From IMG/VR virus record IMGVR_UViG_3300012930_000024, positions 1-32,006 of that record: DNA of 32,006 bases. One strand, written 5' to 3'. Shown piece by piece: positions 16,651 through 20,892 of the stretch; positions within the stretch are counted from its first letter, which is position 1; the number at the start of each line of letters is the position of its first letter. Below the pieces are notes generated by a model. It saw only the letters and a program-made list of their open reading frames with translations. It was not told where the DNA came from and searched no databases. The DNA is from a virus. The position numbers were made by a program, and so were the translations under genes.

Positions 16651-17064
16651 ATGGACTGGCGCTACATTCTGGAGATGGCGAACGGGATCTGGACCATTGT
16701 TTCGGTCTGGCTCGTGATTTTCCTAGCCTATCATCTGATCATGGTCAGTGCTCAGCGTCGTATATGGCGGCGCGGCCTGAAAATTCCGCTTAGCATACAG
16801 CTCGCCATCGGGATCTGGATCGTGTGCATCGGCGTGCTGGTGACGCGTGCGGTGGTATGGGTATCCAGATTCAGCAATGACAGCTTCATCGAACTGAGGG
16901 GAATTGAGACCGTCAGCTTTGTGTGCGGAACGTTGATCGGCCTCGCTGGTTTTATGTGCATTCTGAGGGTGATAACGAGGCCGATGCTGGGGCAATGGCC
17001 ATGGCTCAGCGCTATGGGATGTTGCGTCATCTATGTCATCTGGTCTGTGATCCGCATCCTATGA
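16651..17064 (+). CDS. Multi-span membrane protein, function unknown
   Basis: This 137-residue protein has about four hydrophobic segments: IWTIVSVWLVIFLAYHLIMV, IQLAIGIWIVCIGVLVTRAV, SFVCGTLIGLAGFMCILRVI and WLSAMGCCVIYVIWSVI. Basic residues between segments 1 and 2 (QRRIWRRGLK) suggest an inside loop. It is the last gene before the tRNA region and has no recognised family. A lysis or superinfection-exclusion role would suit its location but cannot be shown. The ATG lies nine bases after the previous stop, with AAGG close upstream. Confidence 0.6.
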   Translation: MDWRYILEMANGIWTIVSVWLVIFLAYHLIMVSAQRRIWRRGLKIPLSIQLAIGIWIVCIGVLVTRAVVWVSRFSNDSFIELRGIETVSFVCGTLIGLAGFMCILRVITRPMLGQWPWLSAMGCCVIYVIWSVIRIL

Positions 17065-17089
17065 TCGGAACTATTTTTTCGAAACGCCG

Positions 17090-17118
17090 TTGACAGCTTC
17101 GGTAAAGCGGGTGTAGAC
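17090..17118 (+). promoter_or_regulatory. Sigma70-like promoter candidate for the tRNA region
   Basis: TTGACA at 17090-17095 is a perfect -35 box. A weak -10 candidate, TGTAGA or GTAGAC, lies 16-17 bases downstream (17112-17118). It is in the gene-free stretch just before the tRNA array and points toward it. The -10 is poor, so this is a candidate only. Confidence 0.4.
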
Positions 17119-17454
17119 CGCGCTCCGAACTTCACGCTCTGGACCTCGACACCATGTCGCAATTGCACTCATATACAGCCGCCCGACCGCTATTTACGCG
17201 GTGGTCGATGCTCGTCGTGTGCAATCCAGAAGCGACCATCGATAGCCCCAAGGGGCGCAAAGACTAAACGGCAGCGGGTTCGCCCTCTGCCTCCCGGCAG
17301 AGAAAGACCCGCACAAAATCCCCCCAGTGCGATCCTGCCAGAAGAATACCGCCTACCGTCGCCGCGCACGCGCGTCCCGGAGGCTAGGTTCGTCGCGTAG
17401 TAACCGCTCAGGGCGGTAACACTGGTTTCGCGCGGACTGAAGATTGTTCTTCGT
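17119..17454 (+). other. Gene-free leader before the tRNA array
   Basis: This stretch has no convincing reading frame or tRNA on either strand. It holds several inverted repeats: ACCGC/GCGGT around 17190-17203, the strong nested stem-loop at 17274-17312, and ACCGC/GCGGT around 17403-17417. It would form the 5' leader of a long tRNA transcript if the upstream promoter is used. Confidence 0.4.
17274..17312 (+). ncRNA. Nested stem-loop, structured leader RNA candidate
   Basis: The sequence forms an outer stem GCGGGT/ACCCGC (17274-17279 with 17307-17312) and an inner stem CTCTGCC/GGCAGAG (17285-17291 with 17296-17302), separated by an asymmetric internal loop and closed by a TCCC tetraloop. All 13 pairs are Watson-Crick. 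No T-tract follows, so it is not a simple terminator. It may be a processing site or part of a small RNA upstream of the tRNA array. Confidence 0.35.
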
Positions 17455-17529
17455 GCTGCTGTAGTTCAGTGGCAGAACGCCTGCCCCGTAAGCAGGATGT
17501 CCGGCGTCCGATTCGTCGCGGCAGCACCA
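17455..17529 (+). tRNA. tRNA-Thr (anticodon CGT)
   Basis: Acceptor GCTGCTG pairs with CGGCAGC, then A73 and encoded CCA. The D-arm is GTTC/GAAC. Anticodon stem CCTGC/GCAGG closes the loop CCCGTAA, giving anticodon CGT and, unusually, C at position 33. T-arm CGGCG/CGTCG has loop TCCGATT. Confidence 0.85.
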
Positions 17530-17619
17530 AGAACAATTTCGACATGGAGGGTGCAATGCCCGGCGGTCTACAGGTGAGTGTCCCAAGGCCGTATCATTGA
17601 GAACGTGTCGAGACCTATT
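17530..17619 (+). other. Spacer between tRNAs with degenerate tRNA-like or leader-peptide signals
   Basis: GACATG (17541-17546) can pair with CGTGTC (17604-17609), and GGG/CCC forms a D-arm-like hairpin between them, but no anticodon or T-arm is convincing. The same stretch has GGAGG five bases before an ATG (17556) that opens a 14-codon frame ending at 17600. Either could be real; neither is strong. Confidence 0.15.
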
Positions 17620-17693
17620 GCCCCTGAAGCATTGTGACGATGCAGCGCCCTTGTAGCGCGCGGAGCCGTGTTTGATTCACGGCTGGGGCTCCA
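17620..17693 (+). tRNA. tRNA-Thr (anticodon TGT)
   Basis: Acceptor GCCCCTG pairs with CTGGGGC with one T-T mismatch, then T73 and CCA. The D-arm is GCAT/ATGC. Anticodon stem GCGC/GCGC is closed by a C31xC39 mismatch around loop CTTGTAG, so the effective loop is nine bases. T-arm is CCGTG/CACGG. Reading the loop one base earlier would give TTG (Gln), but that places C at 33. Confidence 0.65.
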
Positions 17694-17697
17694 AGTT

Positions 17698-17798
17698 TGA
17701 CGAGAGCTTATGGGGAGCGGCTAATAACCTCGGGGTGCAAGACCCTAGCTTCCCTGCCCATAAGAGAAGAACGAGGCGTCAGTACACGCCTACTCGTC
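17698..17798 (+). other. Degenerate class II tRNA-like element
   Basis: GACGAG (17699-17704) pairs with CTCGTC (17793-17798). Between them are a D-like TTAT/ATAA hairpin, a GGG/CCC stem with loop containing GCAA, and a GGCG/CGCC hairpin whose loop contains CAGTA, like the odd T-loops elsewhere in the array. No CCA is encoded. It may be a decaying tRNA-Leu or tRNA-Cys, or a highly divergent one. Confidence 0.3.
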
Positions 17799-17809
17799 GA
17801 AAACAATTC

Positions 17810-17884
17810 GCCCGCTTAGTGACAATGGCAGCATGCCCCTTTGGTAAGGGGGAGGCGCTGGATCGTAACCAGCAGCGGGCACCA
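17810..17884 (+). tRNA. tRNA-Thr (anticodon GGT)
   Basis: Acceptor GCCCGCT pairs fully with AGCGGGC, then A73 and CCA. D-stem is three pairs (GTG/CAT with a G-T pair). Anticodon stem CCCCT/GGGGG encloses TTGGTAA with a normal T33. T-arm GCTGG/CCAGC has loop ATCGTAA. With CGT and TGT it completes the Thr codon box. Confidence 0.88.
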
Positions 17885-17885
17885 C

Positions 17886-17970
17886 GTCACCGTGGCTTCA
17901 TCTGGAATTGGCATACAGTGCGCGTTCAGACCGCGTAGCTTTGGGAGTTCGAGTCTCCCCGGTGACACCA
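17886..17970 (+). tRNA. tRNA-Leu (anticodon CAG), displaced D-arm
   Basis: Acceptor GTCACCG pairs with CGGTGAC, then A73 and CCA. Anticodon stem GCGCG/CGCGT encloses TTCAGAC. T-arm GGGAG/CTCCC has loop TTCGAGT. The region before the anticodon stem is 27 bases: the likely D-arm CTG/CAG with GGAATTGGCATA-like loop sits nine bases from the acceptor instead of two. The variable loop is six bases, not the long arm usual for tRNA-Leu. Confidence 0.78.
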
Positions 17971-17972
17971 AT

Positions 17973-18048
17973 GTCTGCATAGCCCAATCGGCAGAGCCGC
18001 TTCCTCAAAAGAAGTTCAGTGCAGGTTCGAATCCTGCTGCAGACACCA
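17973..18048 (+). tRNA. tRNA-Leu (anticodon CAA), class I shape
   Basis: Acceptor GTCTGCA pairs with TGCAGAC, then A73 and CCA. Anticodon stem GCTTC/GAAGT encloses CTCAAAA. T-arm GCAGG/CCTGC has the canonical TTCGAAT loop. The variable loop is only five bases (TCAGT), whereas bacterial tRNA-Leu is normally class II. Confidence 0.85.
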
Positions 18049-18056
18049 AGTTTCAC

Positions 18057-18131
18057 GCTCCATTAGCTCAGTGGGAGAGCTGCGGTCCTACAAACCGTCA
18101 AGACCGTGTTCGATTCACGGATGGAGTACCA
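18057..18131 (+). tRNA. tRNA-Val (anticodon TAC)
   Basis: Acceptor GCTCCAT pairs with ATGGAGT (G1-T72 wobble), then A73 and CCA. D-arm GCTC/GAGC. Anticodon stem GCGGT/ACCGT encloses CCTACAA, giving TAC with C33. T-arm CCGTG/CACGG has loop TTCGATT. Confidence 0.83.
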
Positions 18132-18135
18132 ACAC

Positions 18136-18179
18136 GGTGAAGCGGGCTCGCGGCCCAGAGTTCACCCGCCGCCGCGAGC
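18136..18179 (+). promoter_or_regulatory. Two mutually exclusive hairpins between tRNA genes
   Basis: GGTGAA (18136-18141) can pair with TTCACC (18161-18166), while GCTCGCGGC (18146-18154) pairs perfectly with GCCGCGAGC (18171-18179). The two hairpins interlock, so only one can form unless a pseudoknot is made. There is no T-tract. It may be a processing or switching element between tRNA-Val genes. Confidence 0.35.
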
Positions 18180-18192
18180 GGCGTAAATTCAA

Positions 18193-18268
18193 GCGCGCTT
18201 AGCTCAGCGGAACGAGCGCCTGCCCGACACGCAGGAGGTCCGGGGTTCAACTCCCCGAGCACGCACCA
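18193..18268 (+). tRNA. tRNA-Val (anticodon GAC)
   Basis: Acceptor GCGCGCT pairs with AGCACGC with one C-A mismatch, then A73 and CCA. D-arm GCTC/GAGC. Anticodon stem CCTGC/GCAGG encloses CCGACAC, giving GAC with C33. T-arm CGGGG/CCCCG has loop TTCAACT. Confidence 0.85.
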
Positions 18269-18281
18269 ACAGGAGCATCAC

Positions 18282-18584
18282 ATGACCAAGTATCAGAAGC
18301 TGGTCGACGACGGCGTCGTCACCGTCGATCGCAAGGGAGTTGTTCGGCTGACGCCGAGCGCTTGGCGCACCATGGTCAAGCAGCCGACTGTGCACTTCGT
18401 CGGCTTCAAGGACGACCGCGTCTACGGCGCGATCAAGGTGTTCGGCAAGCCGGATTTCTGGCACCGGCGCTGGGATCGTAGGGCGGTCGATGAGGTGATG
18501 GAAGGCGACGTCGTCGTCTTCGCCACCGGCGACGAGCGCAGCCCAGTCGATCCGTTTGCGTTCGACGACAGCGCGATGCAGTAA
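18282..18584 (+). CDS. Small protein encoded inside the tRNA array, function unknown
   Basis: The 100-residue protein has a good ribosome site (AGGAG, eight bases before ATG). It reads MTKYQKLVDDGVVTVDRKG, then VHFVGFKDDRVYGAIKVFGK, then RAVDEVMEGDVVVFATGD, and looks like a compact beta-rich soluble domain with acidic ends. It lies between tRNA-Val and tRNA-Ile genes on the same strand, so it is probably on the same transcript and released when the tRNAs are cut out. No family is recognised. Confidence 0.75.
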   Translation: MTKYQKLVDDGVVTVDRKGVVRLTPSAWRTMVKQPTVHFVGFKDDRVYGAIKVFGKPDFWHRRWDRRAVDEVMEGDVVVFATGDERSPVDPFAFDDSAMQ

Positions 18585-18592
18585 CTCAGTTT

Positions 18593-18690
18593 GGATGCCG
18601 CGGCTCAGTAATGATGTCCGCTTGACCGGGAGGGTTGGTTCCACCGGACGAACTCGCGACAGTGACGGCCAACCGGCTGTTGCGCATCCA
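18593..18690 (+). other. Degenerate class II tRNA-like element (possible tRNA-Ser TGA)
   Basis: GGATGC (18593-18598) pairs with GCATCC (18684-18689) followed by A. Inside, TCCG-CTTGAC-CGGG resembles an anticodon arm with TGA, and GTTGG/CCAAC could form a long variable arm. No clear T-loop or encoded CCA is present. Length (98) would suit tRNA-Ser. Low confidence. Confidence 0.28.
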
Positions 18691-18702
18691 ATTCGTTTTC
18701 AC

Positions 18703-18776
18703 GGTCCCTTCGTCTAACAGTAGGGCACGCGGCCGATAACCGCGAAGCGCAGGGGCAGCACCTGCAGGGACTACCA
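18703..18776 (+). tRNA. tRNA-Ile (anticodon GAT), variant T-loop
   Basis: Acceptor GGTCCCT pairs with AGGGACT (G1-T72 wobble), then A73 and CCA. Anticodon stem CGCGG/CCGCG encloses CCGATAA, giving GAT with C33. T-stem GCAGG/CCTGC encloses GGCAGCA, which lacks the usual TTC and A58. Confidence 0.8.
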
Positions 18777-18789
18777 ACAGGAGCACACC

Positions 18790-18912
18790 ATGTGCGTTCA
18801 TTGCGAGACCGGCCATGTGCCGACGAAGCTAAAGCGCCAGTGGGTGCATCACTGGCCGAATACCGGCTTGATCATCGTGTGTACTGCGCACGATCTGAAA
18901 CCGGGGTCCTAA
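18790..18912 (+). CDS. 40-residue Cys/His protein inside the tRNA array
   Basis: The start ATG 18790 follows AGGAG by seven bases, the same arrangement as the gene at 18282. The product has CVHC near its N-terminus, CTAHDL near its end, and several more His and Trp (WVHHWP). Four Cys/His ligands could bind one zinc ion. It lies between tRNA-Ile and tRNA-Lys and ends two bases before the next tRNA. The function is unknown; its size and clear ribosome site argue that it is a real small gene. Confidence 0.6.
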   Translation: MCVHCETGHVPTKLKRQWVHHWPNTGLIIVCTAHDLKPGS

Positions 18913-18914
18913 TC

Positions 18915-18989
18915 GGACCCGGAGTAGGAAAGTAGCACGCTGGCCTTTTAACCCATGCGAACACGGGGCAGTACCGTGCGGGTTCACCA
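18915..18989 (+). tRNA. tRNA-Lys (anticodon TTT), open anticodon loop and variant T-loop
   Basis: Acceptor GGACCCG pairs with CGGGTTC, then A73 and CCA. Canonical loop CTTTTAA is flanked by a C31xC39 mismatch with the stem TGG/CCA outside it, so the effective loop is nine bases. T-stem CACGG/CCGTG encloses GGCAGTA instead of TTCNANT. Confidence 0.72.
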
Positions 18990-18995
18990 ATTTTT

Positions 18996-19070
18996 GGATC
19001 TTTAGTTCAGTGGCAGAACAGAGGCCTCTTAACCCTCGTGTCCGGCGTTCGATTCGCCGAAGATCCGCCA
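18996..19070 (+). tRNA. tRNA-Lys (anticodon CTT), open anticodon loop
   Basis: Acceptor GGATCTT pairs with AAGATCC, then G73 and CCA. D-arm GTTC/GAAC. Stem GAGG/CCTC and a C31xC39 mismatch enclose CTCTTAA. T-arm CGGCG/CGCCG has canonical TTCGATT. Confidence 0.85.
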
Positions 19071-19074
19071 ACAC

Positions 19075-19151
19075 GTCCATGTAGCCCAACGGTAGAGGCA
19101 GCAGCATGAGAGGCTGTACAGGTCGGCGTTCAAATCGCCGCATGGACACCA
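19075..19151 (+). tRNA. tRNA-Leu (anticodon GAG), class I shape
   Basis: Acceptor GTCCATG pairs with CATGGAC, then A73 and CCA. Anticodon stem GCAGC/GCTGT encloses ATGAGAG. T-arm CGGCG/CGCCG has loop TTCAAAT. The variable loop is six bases, again without the long arm of tRNA-Leu. Confidence 0.8.
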
Positions 19152-19157
19152 ATTCAA

Positions 19158-19231
19158 GGCCCTATAATTCAATGGTAGAATGCCCGCCTGTCGAGCGGAG
19201 AACCGCGGATCGATACCGCGTAGGGTCGCCA
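19158..19231 (+). tRNA. tRNA-Asp (anticodon GTC)
   Basis: Acceptor GGCCCTA pairs with TAGGGTC (one G-T), then G73 and CCA, as expected for Asp. D-arm ATTC/GAAT. Stem CCGC/GCGG encloses CTGTCGA. T-arm CGCGG/CCGCG has loop ATCGATA. Confidence 0.88.
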
Positions 19232-19236
19232 TTTAT

Positions 19237-19311
19237 CTGTGCGTAGCTCAGTGGTAGAGCACCGGTCTTGGGCACCGGGGGCCGCAGGTTCGAACCCTGC
19301 TGCACAGACCA
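19237..19311 (+). tRNA. tRNA-Pro (anticodon TGG)
   Basis: Acceptor CTGTGCG pairs with TGCACAG, with the C1-G72 pair typical of bacterial tRNA-Pro, then A73 and CCA. D-arm GCTC/GAGC. Stem CCGGT/ACCGG encloses CTTGGGC. T-arm GCAGG/CCTGC has TTCGAAC. It is one of the most canonical members of the array. Confidence 0.92.
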
Positions 19312-19327
19312 ATTTGAAAGGACGTCT

Positions 19328-19519
19328 ATGGCCACGGTCAAGAAGGGCATCCTGACGCAGTCGCCGCAGTGGTGGAAACACCTGCGCGATACCAAGAGGC
19401 AGTTCTGGCATCGCGAGCGCAAAGCGGCCGAACGGGACGTTCAGGGTCGTGTCGATGAGACCGCTGCAATGAATGCGATCGACGCGGAGATTGATTGGAT
19501 CGAGAGCTTGCACTTCTAG
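19328..19519 (+). CDS. 63-residue basic protein ending inside a tRNA gene
   Basis: The start ATG 19328 is preferred because AAAGGA lies six bases upstream, just after tRNA-Pro. The product (MATVKKGILTQSPQWWKHLR, then KRQFWHRERKAAERD, then AIDAEIDWIESLHF) is rich in aromatic and charged residues and probably helical. Its stop codon TAG (19517-19519) lies inside the following tRNA-Met gene, so the last ten bases are shared with that tRNA's acceptor and linker. Mature tRNA processing would cut the message before its stop codon. No family is recognised. Confidence 0.65.
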   Translation: MATVKKGILTQSPQWWKHLRDTKRQFWHRERKAAERDVQGRVDETAAMNAIDAEIDWIESLHF

Positions 19520-19584
19520 CTCAACGGCAGAGCCCGCTGCTCATAACAGCTCAGATCGGCGTTCGAATCGCCGGAGGTGCACCA
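19510..19584 (+). tRNA. tRNA-Met (anticodon CAT)
   Basis: Acceptor GCACTTC pairs with GAGGTGC, then A73 and CCA. D-arm GCTC/GAGC. Stem GCTG/CAGC encloses CTCATAA. T-arm CGGCG/CGCCG has TTCGAAT. Its 5' end overlaps the previous gene's stop, and its 3' acceptor strand contains GGAGGTG, a strong ribosome site for the gene that starts right after CCA. Confidence 0.9.
19573..19579 (+). promoter_or_regulatory. Ribosome binding site embedded in a tRNA 3' end
   Basis: GGAGGTG lies in the T-stem/acceptor strand of tRNA-Met and is seven bases before the GTG start at 19585. It is a near-perfect anti-16S match and the only one available for that gene. While the tRNA is folded, or after its 3' end is cut, this site would be unavailable. 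Confidence 0.6.
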
Positions 19585-19929
19585 GTGAAGATCATCGCCA
19601 AGTGGTTCCCGATGTTGGAGCCGCCGTTGCTGCAACTGTTCGTGCACGATGCGCCGCATCGCCGGATGCACGTCAAGGTGATCCAGCAGTACCGGGTGTT
19701 TCTTCACGATGCTATTTTGAAGCTTGGGATCAAGCTGCCGATCGAGCACGACATCGAGCTGGACGTCATGTTCATCAACCCGGCCACTCCTGACCTTGGT
19801 AACGCTTATCTAGCGTTGGAGCAGGCCCTTGACGACAAGACGTTAACAAAACCGGGAATAGTTGTGGACGACAGTCTGATCCAGAAGGTGACGATGAGTA
19901 AGTTTTTCCCGGGATTGCCGAAAAAGTAG
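19585..19929 (+). CDS. RusA-like Holliday junction resolvase family protein, possibly divergent
   Basis: I start this 114-residue protein at GTG 19585, directly after the CCA of tRNA-Met, because GGAGG lies seven bases upstream. The C-terminal half resembles the RusA family: TPDLGNAYLALEQALDD (residues 69-84) where the family has DxDNxxKxxLDALN, then GIVVDDSLIQKVTMSKFF (91-108), where the family has a DDxxI strand. Asp70, Asp84, Asp95 and Asp96 are present. The second Asp and the Lys of the first motif are replaced, so activity may be altered. It would resolve branched DNA in a phage that also has ERF and YqaJ-like proteins. Confidence 0.6.
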   Translation: MKIIAKWFPMLEPPLLQLFVHDAPHRRMHVKVIQQYRVFLHDAILKLGIKLPIEHDIELDVMFINPATPDLGNAYLALEQALDDKTLTKPGIVVDDSLIQKVTMSKFFPGLPKK

Positions 19930-19931
19930 AT

Positions 19932-20007
19932 GGTCCCCGAGTCGGATGGAAAAGACGGTGCTCTCCGAAAGCACAGATACGGTGTTCGAATCACCGGGGG
20001 ATCGCCA
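19932..20007 (+). tRNA. tRNA-Arg (anticodon CCG)
   Basis: Acceptor GGTCCCC pairs with GGGGATC (one G-T), then G73 and CCA. D-arm GTC/GAC. Stem GTGCT/AGCAC encloses CTCCGAA. T-arm CGGTG/CACCG has TTCGAAT. Unlike the other three tRNA-Arg here, it keeps a D-arm. Confidence 0.87.
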
Positions 20008-20011
20008 ATGT

Positions 20012-20103
20012 GGATGAGAGAAGCAGACGGGGTTCTGTCGCGGTCCCGAAAACCGAGGGTGCCTCGCAAGGGCATGGAGTTCGAATCTACCCCTCATCCG
20101 CCA
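20012..20103 (+). tRNA. tRNA-Ser (anticodon CGA), class II
   Basis: Acceptor GGATGAG pairs with CTCATCC, then G73 and CCA. Stem CGGT/ACCG encloses CCCGAAA, giving CGA with C33. A long variable arm (GTGCC/GGGCA-like) marks it as tRNA-Ser. The T-loop is TTCGAAT, but the T-stem (TGGAG/CTACC) needs a bulge. Confidence 0.85.
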
Positions 20104-20165
20104 ATTTCGTGACCGGTCGGATGTACACCGGCACAGCGATGGAGTAAAAAGCCTCGCACTATTTT

Positions 20166-20241
20166 TGCGGCGATGGAGCAGTGGCAGCTCGGTGGTCTCA
20201 TAAACCACAGGTCGGGGGTTCGAGTCCCTCTCCCGCAACCA
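20166..20241 (+). tRNA. tRNA-Met (anticodon CAT), initiator-like
   Basis: The 5' end TGCGGCG and 3' TCCCGCA-ACCA resemble bacterial initiator tRNA, as does the GGAGCAGTGGCAGCTCG D-arm. T1-A72 forms a pair instead of the initiator C1xA72 mismatch, and one pair (C6xC67) is mismatched. Stem GTGGT/ACCAC keeps two of the three initiator G-C pairs around CTCATAA. T-arm GGGGG/CCCTC has TTCGAGT. Confidence 0.82.
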
Positions 20242-20242
20242 G

Positions 20243-20316
20243 TTCAGCCTTAGCTGATAGTCGTTAGCATGGGGTCGCGCCCCTGTAGGCGGAAGTAACG
20301 CACCGCAGGCTGGAAC
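20243..20316 (+). other. Degenerate tRNA-like element
   Basis: CAGCCT near the 5' end pairs with AGGCTG near 20307-20312, and a D-arm-like GCTG/TAGC hairpin (20253 on) follows. GGGG/CCCC encloses a short CG-rich loop (CGC or GCG anticodon). The T-arm is unclear and no CCA is encoded. It may be a decaying tRNA. Confidence 0.25.
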
Positions 20317-20322
20317 ACTTTC

Positions 20323-20407
20323 GGGTAACGCCAAGTCTGGTGACTGAGCGGCTCTGTAAAAGCTGCGCCTTCGGGCACGCCGTGTTCAATTCACGGGTTA
20401 CCCACCA
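20323..20407 (+). tRNA. tRNA-Tyr (anticodon GTA), class II
   Basis: Acceptor GGGTAAC pairs with GTTACCC, then A73 and CCA. Stem CGGCT/AGCTG encloses CTGTAAA. A long variable arm GCGCC-TTCG-GGCACGC fits bacterial tRNA-Tyr. T-arm CCGTG/CACGG has TTCAATT. Confidence 0.9.
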
Positions 20408-20408
20408 T

Positions 20409-20483
20409 GCGGTCATAGTGACAACGGAAGCACGCGGCATTGCCAATGCTGAAGCGCGGGATCGTCCCCCGCTGACCGCTCCA
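20409..20483 (+). tRNA. tRNA-Gly (anticodon GCC)
   Basis: Acceptor GCGGTCA pairs fully with TGACCGC, then T73 (the Gly discriminator) and CCA. D-stem GTG/CAC. Stem CGGCA/TGCTG encloses TTGCCAA. T-stem GCGGG/CCCGC has loop ATCGTCC. Only one base separates it from tRNA-Tyr. Confidence 0.87.
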
Positions 20484-20487
20484 ATAC

Positions 20488-20563
20488 GCCGAGATAGTGA
20501 TGGTGGTTCACACGTCCGTCTGAAGAACGGAAGATGTTGGCTCGAAACCAACTCTCGGCACCA
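20488..20563 (+). tRNA. tRNA-Phe (anticodon GAA)
   Basis: Acceptor GCCGAGA pairs with TCTCGGC, then A73 and CCA. D-arm GTGA/TCAC. Three bases (ACG) instead of one join it to the anticodon stem TCCGT/ACGGA, which encloses CTGAAGA. T-arm GTTGG/CCAAC has loop CTCGAAA. Confidence 0.87.
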
Positions 20564-20566
20564 ATA

Positions 20567-20641
20567 GGGCCTGTAGTGATAATGGGAGCACACCGCACCT
20601 GCAATGCGGGAGCCACGGATCGTAACCGTGCAGGTCCACCA
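20567..20641 (+). tRNA. tRNA-Ala (anticodon TGC)
   Basis: Acceptor GGGCCTG pairs with CAGGTCC and contains G3-T70, the alanine identity pair, then A73 and CCA. D-stem GTG/CAC. Stem CCGCA/TGCGG encloses CCTGCAA, giving TGC with C33. T-stem CACGG/CCGTG has loop ATCGTAA. Confidence 0.88.
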
Positions 20642-20642
20642 T

Positions 20643-20719
20643 TCCGGAGTAGTCAAATGGTAAGGACGGCGAGCTGTTAACTCGTGTCGATGGGGGATCG
20701 TAACCCTCCTCCGGAGCCA
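20643..20719 (+). tRNA. tRNA-Asn (anticodon GTT)
   Basis: Acceptor TCCGGAG pairs with CTCCGGA, then G73 and CCA, as in bacterial tRNA-Asn. D-stem GTC/GAC. Stem GCGAG/CTCGT encloses CTGTTAA. T-stem GGGGG/CCCTC has loop ATCGTAA. Confidence 0.9.
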
Positions 20720-20725
20720 TTCCAT

Positions 20726-20799
20726 GCAGCTATCTTCTAACGGTAGGAAACCGCCCTCTCAAGGCTGGAGTCCGGGGTCAGCACCCGGTAGCTGCGCCA
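20726..20799 (+). tRNA. tRNA-Glu (anticodon CTC), variant T-loop
   Basis: Acceptor GCAGCTA pairs with TAGCTGC, then G73 and CCA. Stem CCGCC/GGCTG (one mismatch) encloses CTCTCAA. T-stem CCGGG/CCCGG encloses GTCAGCA, the same kind of variant loop as tRNA-Ile and tRNA-His here. Confidence 0.85.
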
Positions 20800-20803
20800 A
20801 TAT

Positions 20804-20885
20804 CTACGTGTACGCCCCTCGGCTACGAACCGGGAGAAAGCTAACTGGAGTGAAAATGCGGGTTCGAATCCTGCCACGTAGGCCA
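20804..20885 (+). tRNA. tRNA-Arg (anticodon ACG), no D-arm, long variable region
   Basis: Acceptor CTACGTG pairs fully with CACGTAG, then G73 and CCA. Only seven bases (TACGCCC) separate it from anticodon stem CTCGG/CCGGG with loop CTACGAA, so no D-arm can form. A 23-base variable region contains AACTGGAGT. T-arm GCGGG/CCTGC has canonical TTCGAAT. Confidence 0.8.
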
Positions 20886-20892
20886 GTTTCAT

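Noticed and set aside
17698-17798. tmRNA half or split tRNA
   Set aside because: Paired ends exist, but there is no tag reading frame, no G3-U70 acceptor and no CCA; a degenerate class II tRNA is simpler.
17672-18140. Rightward frames of 88-99 codons over tRNA-Thr, Leu and Val
   Set aside because: They read through folded tRNA genes, change frame against no conserved motif and have no ribosome site.
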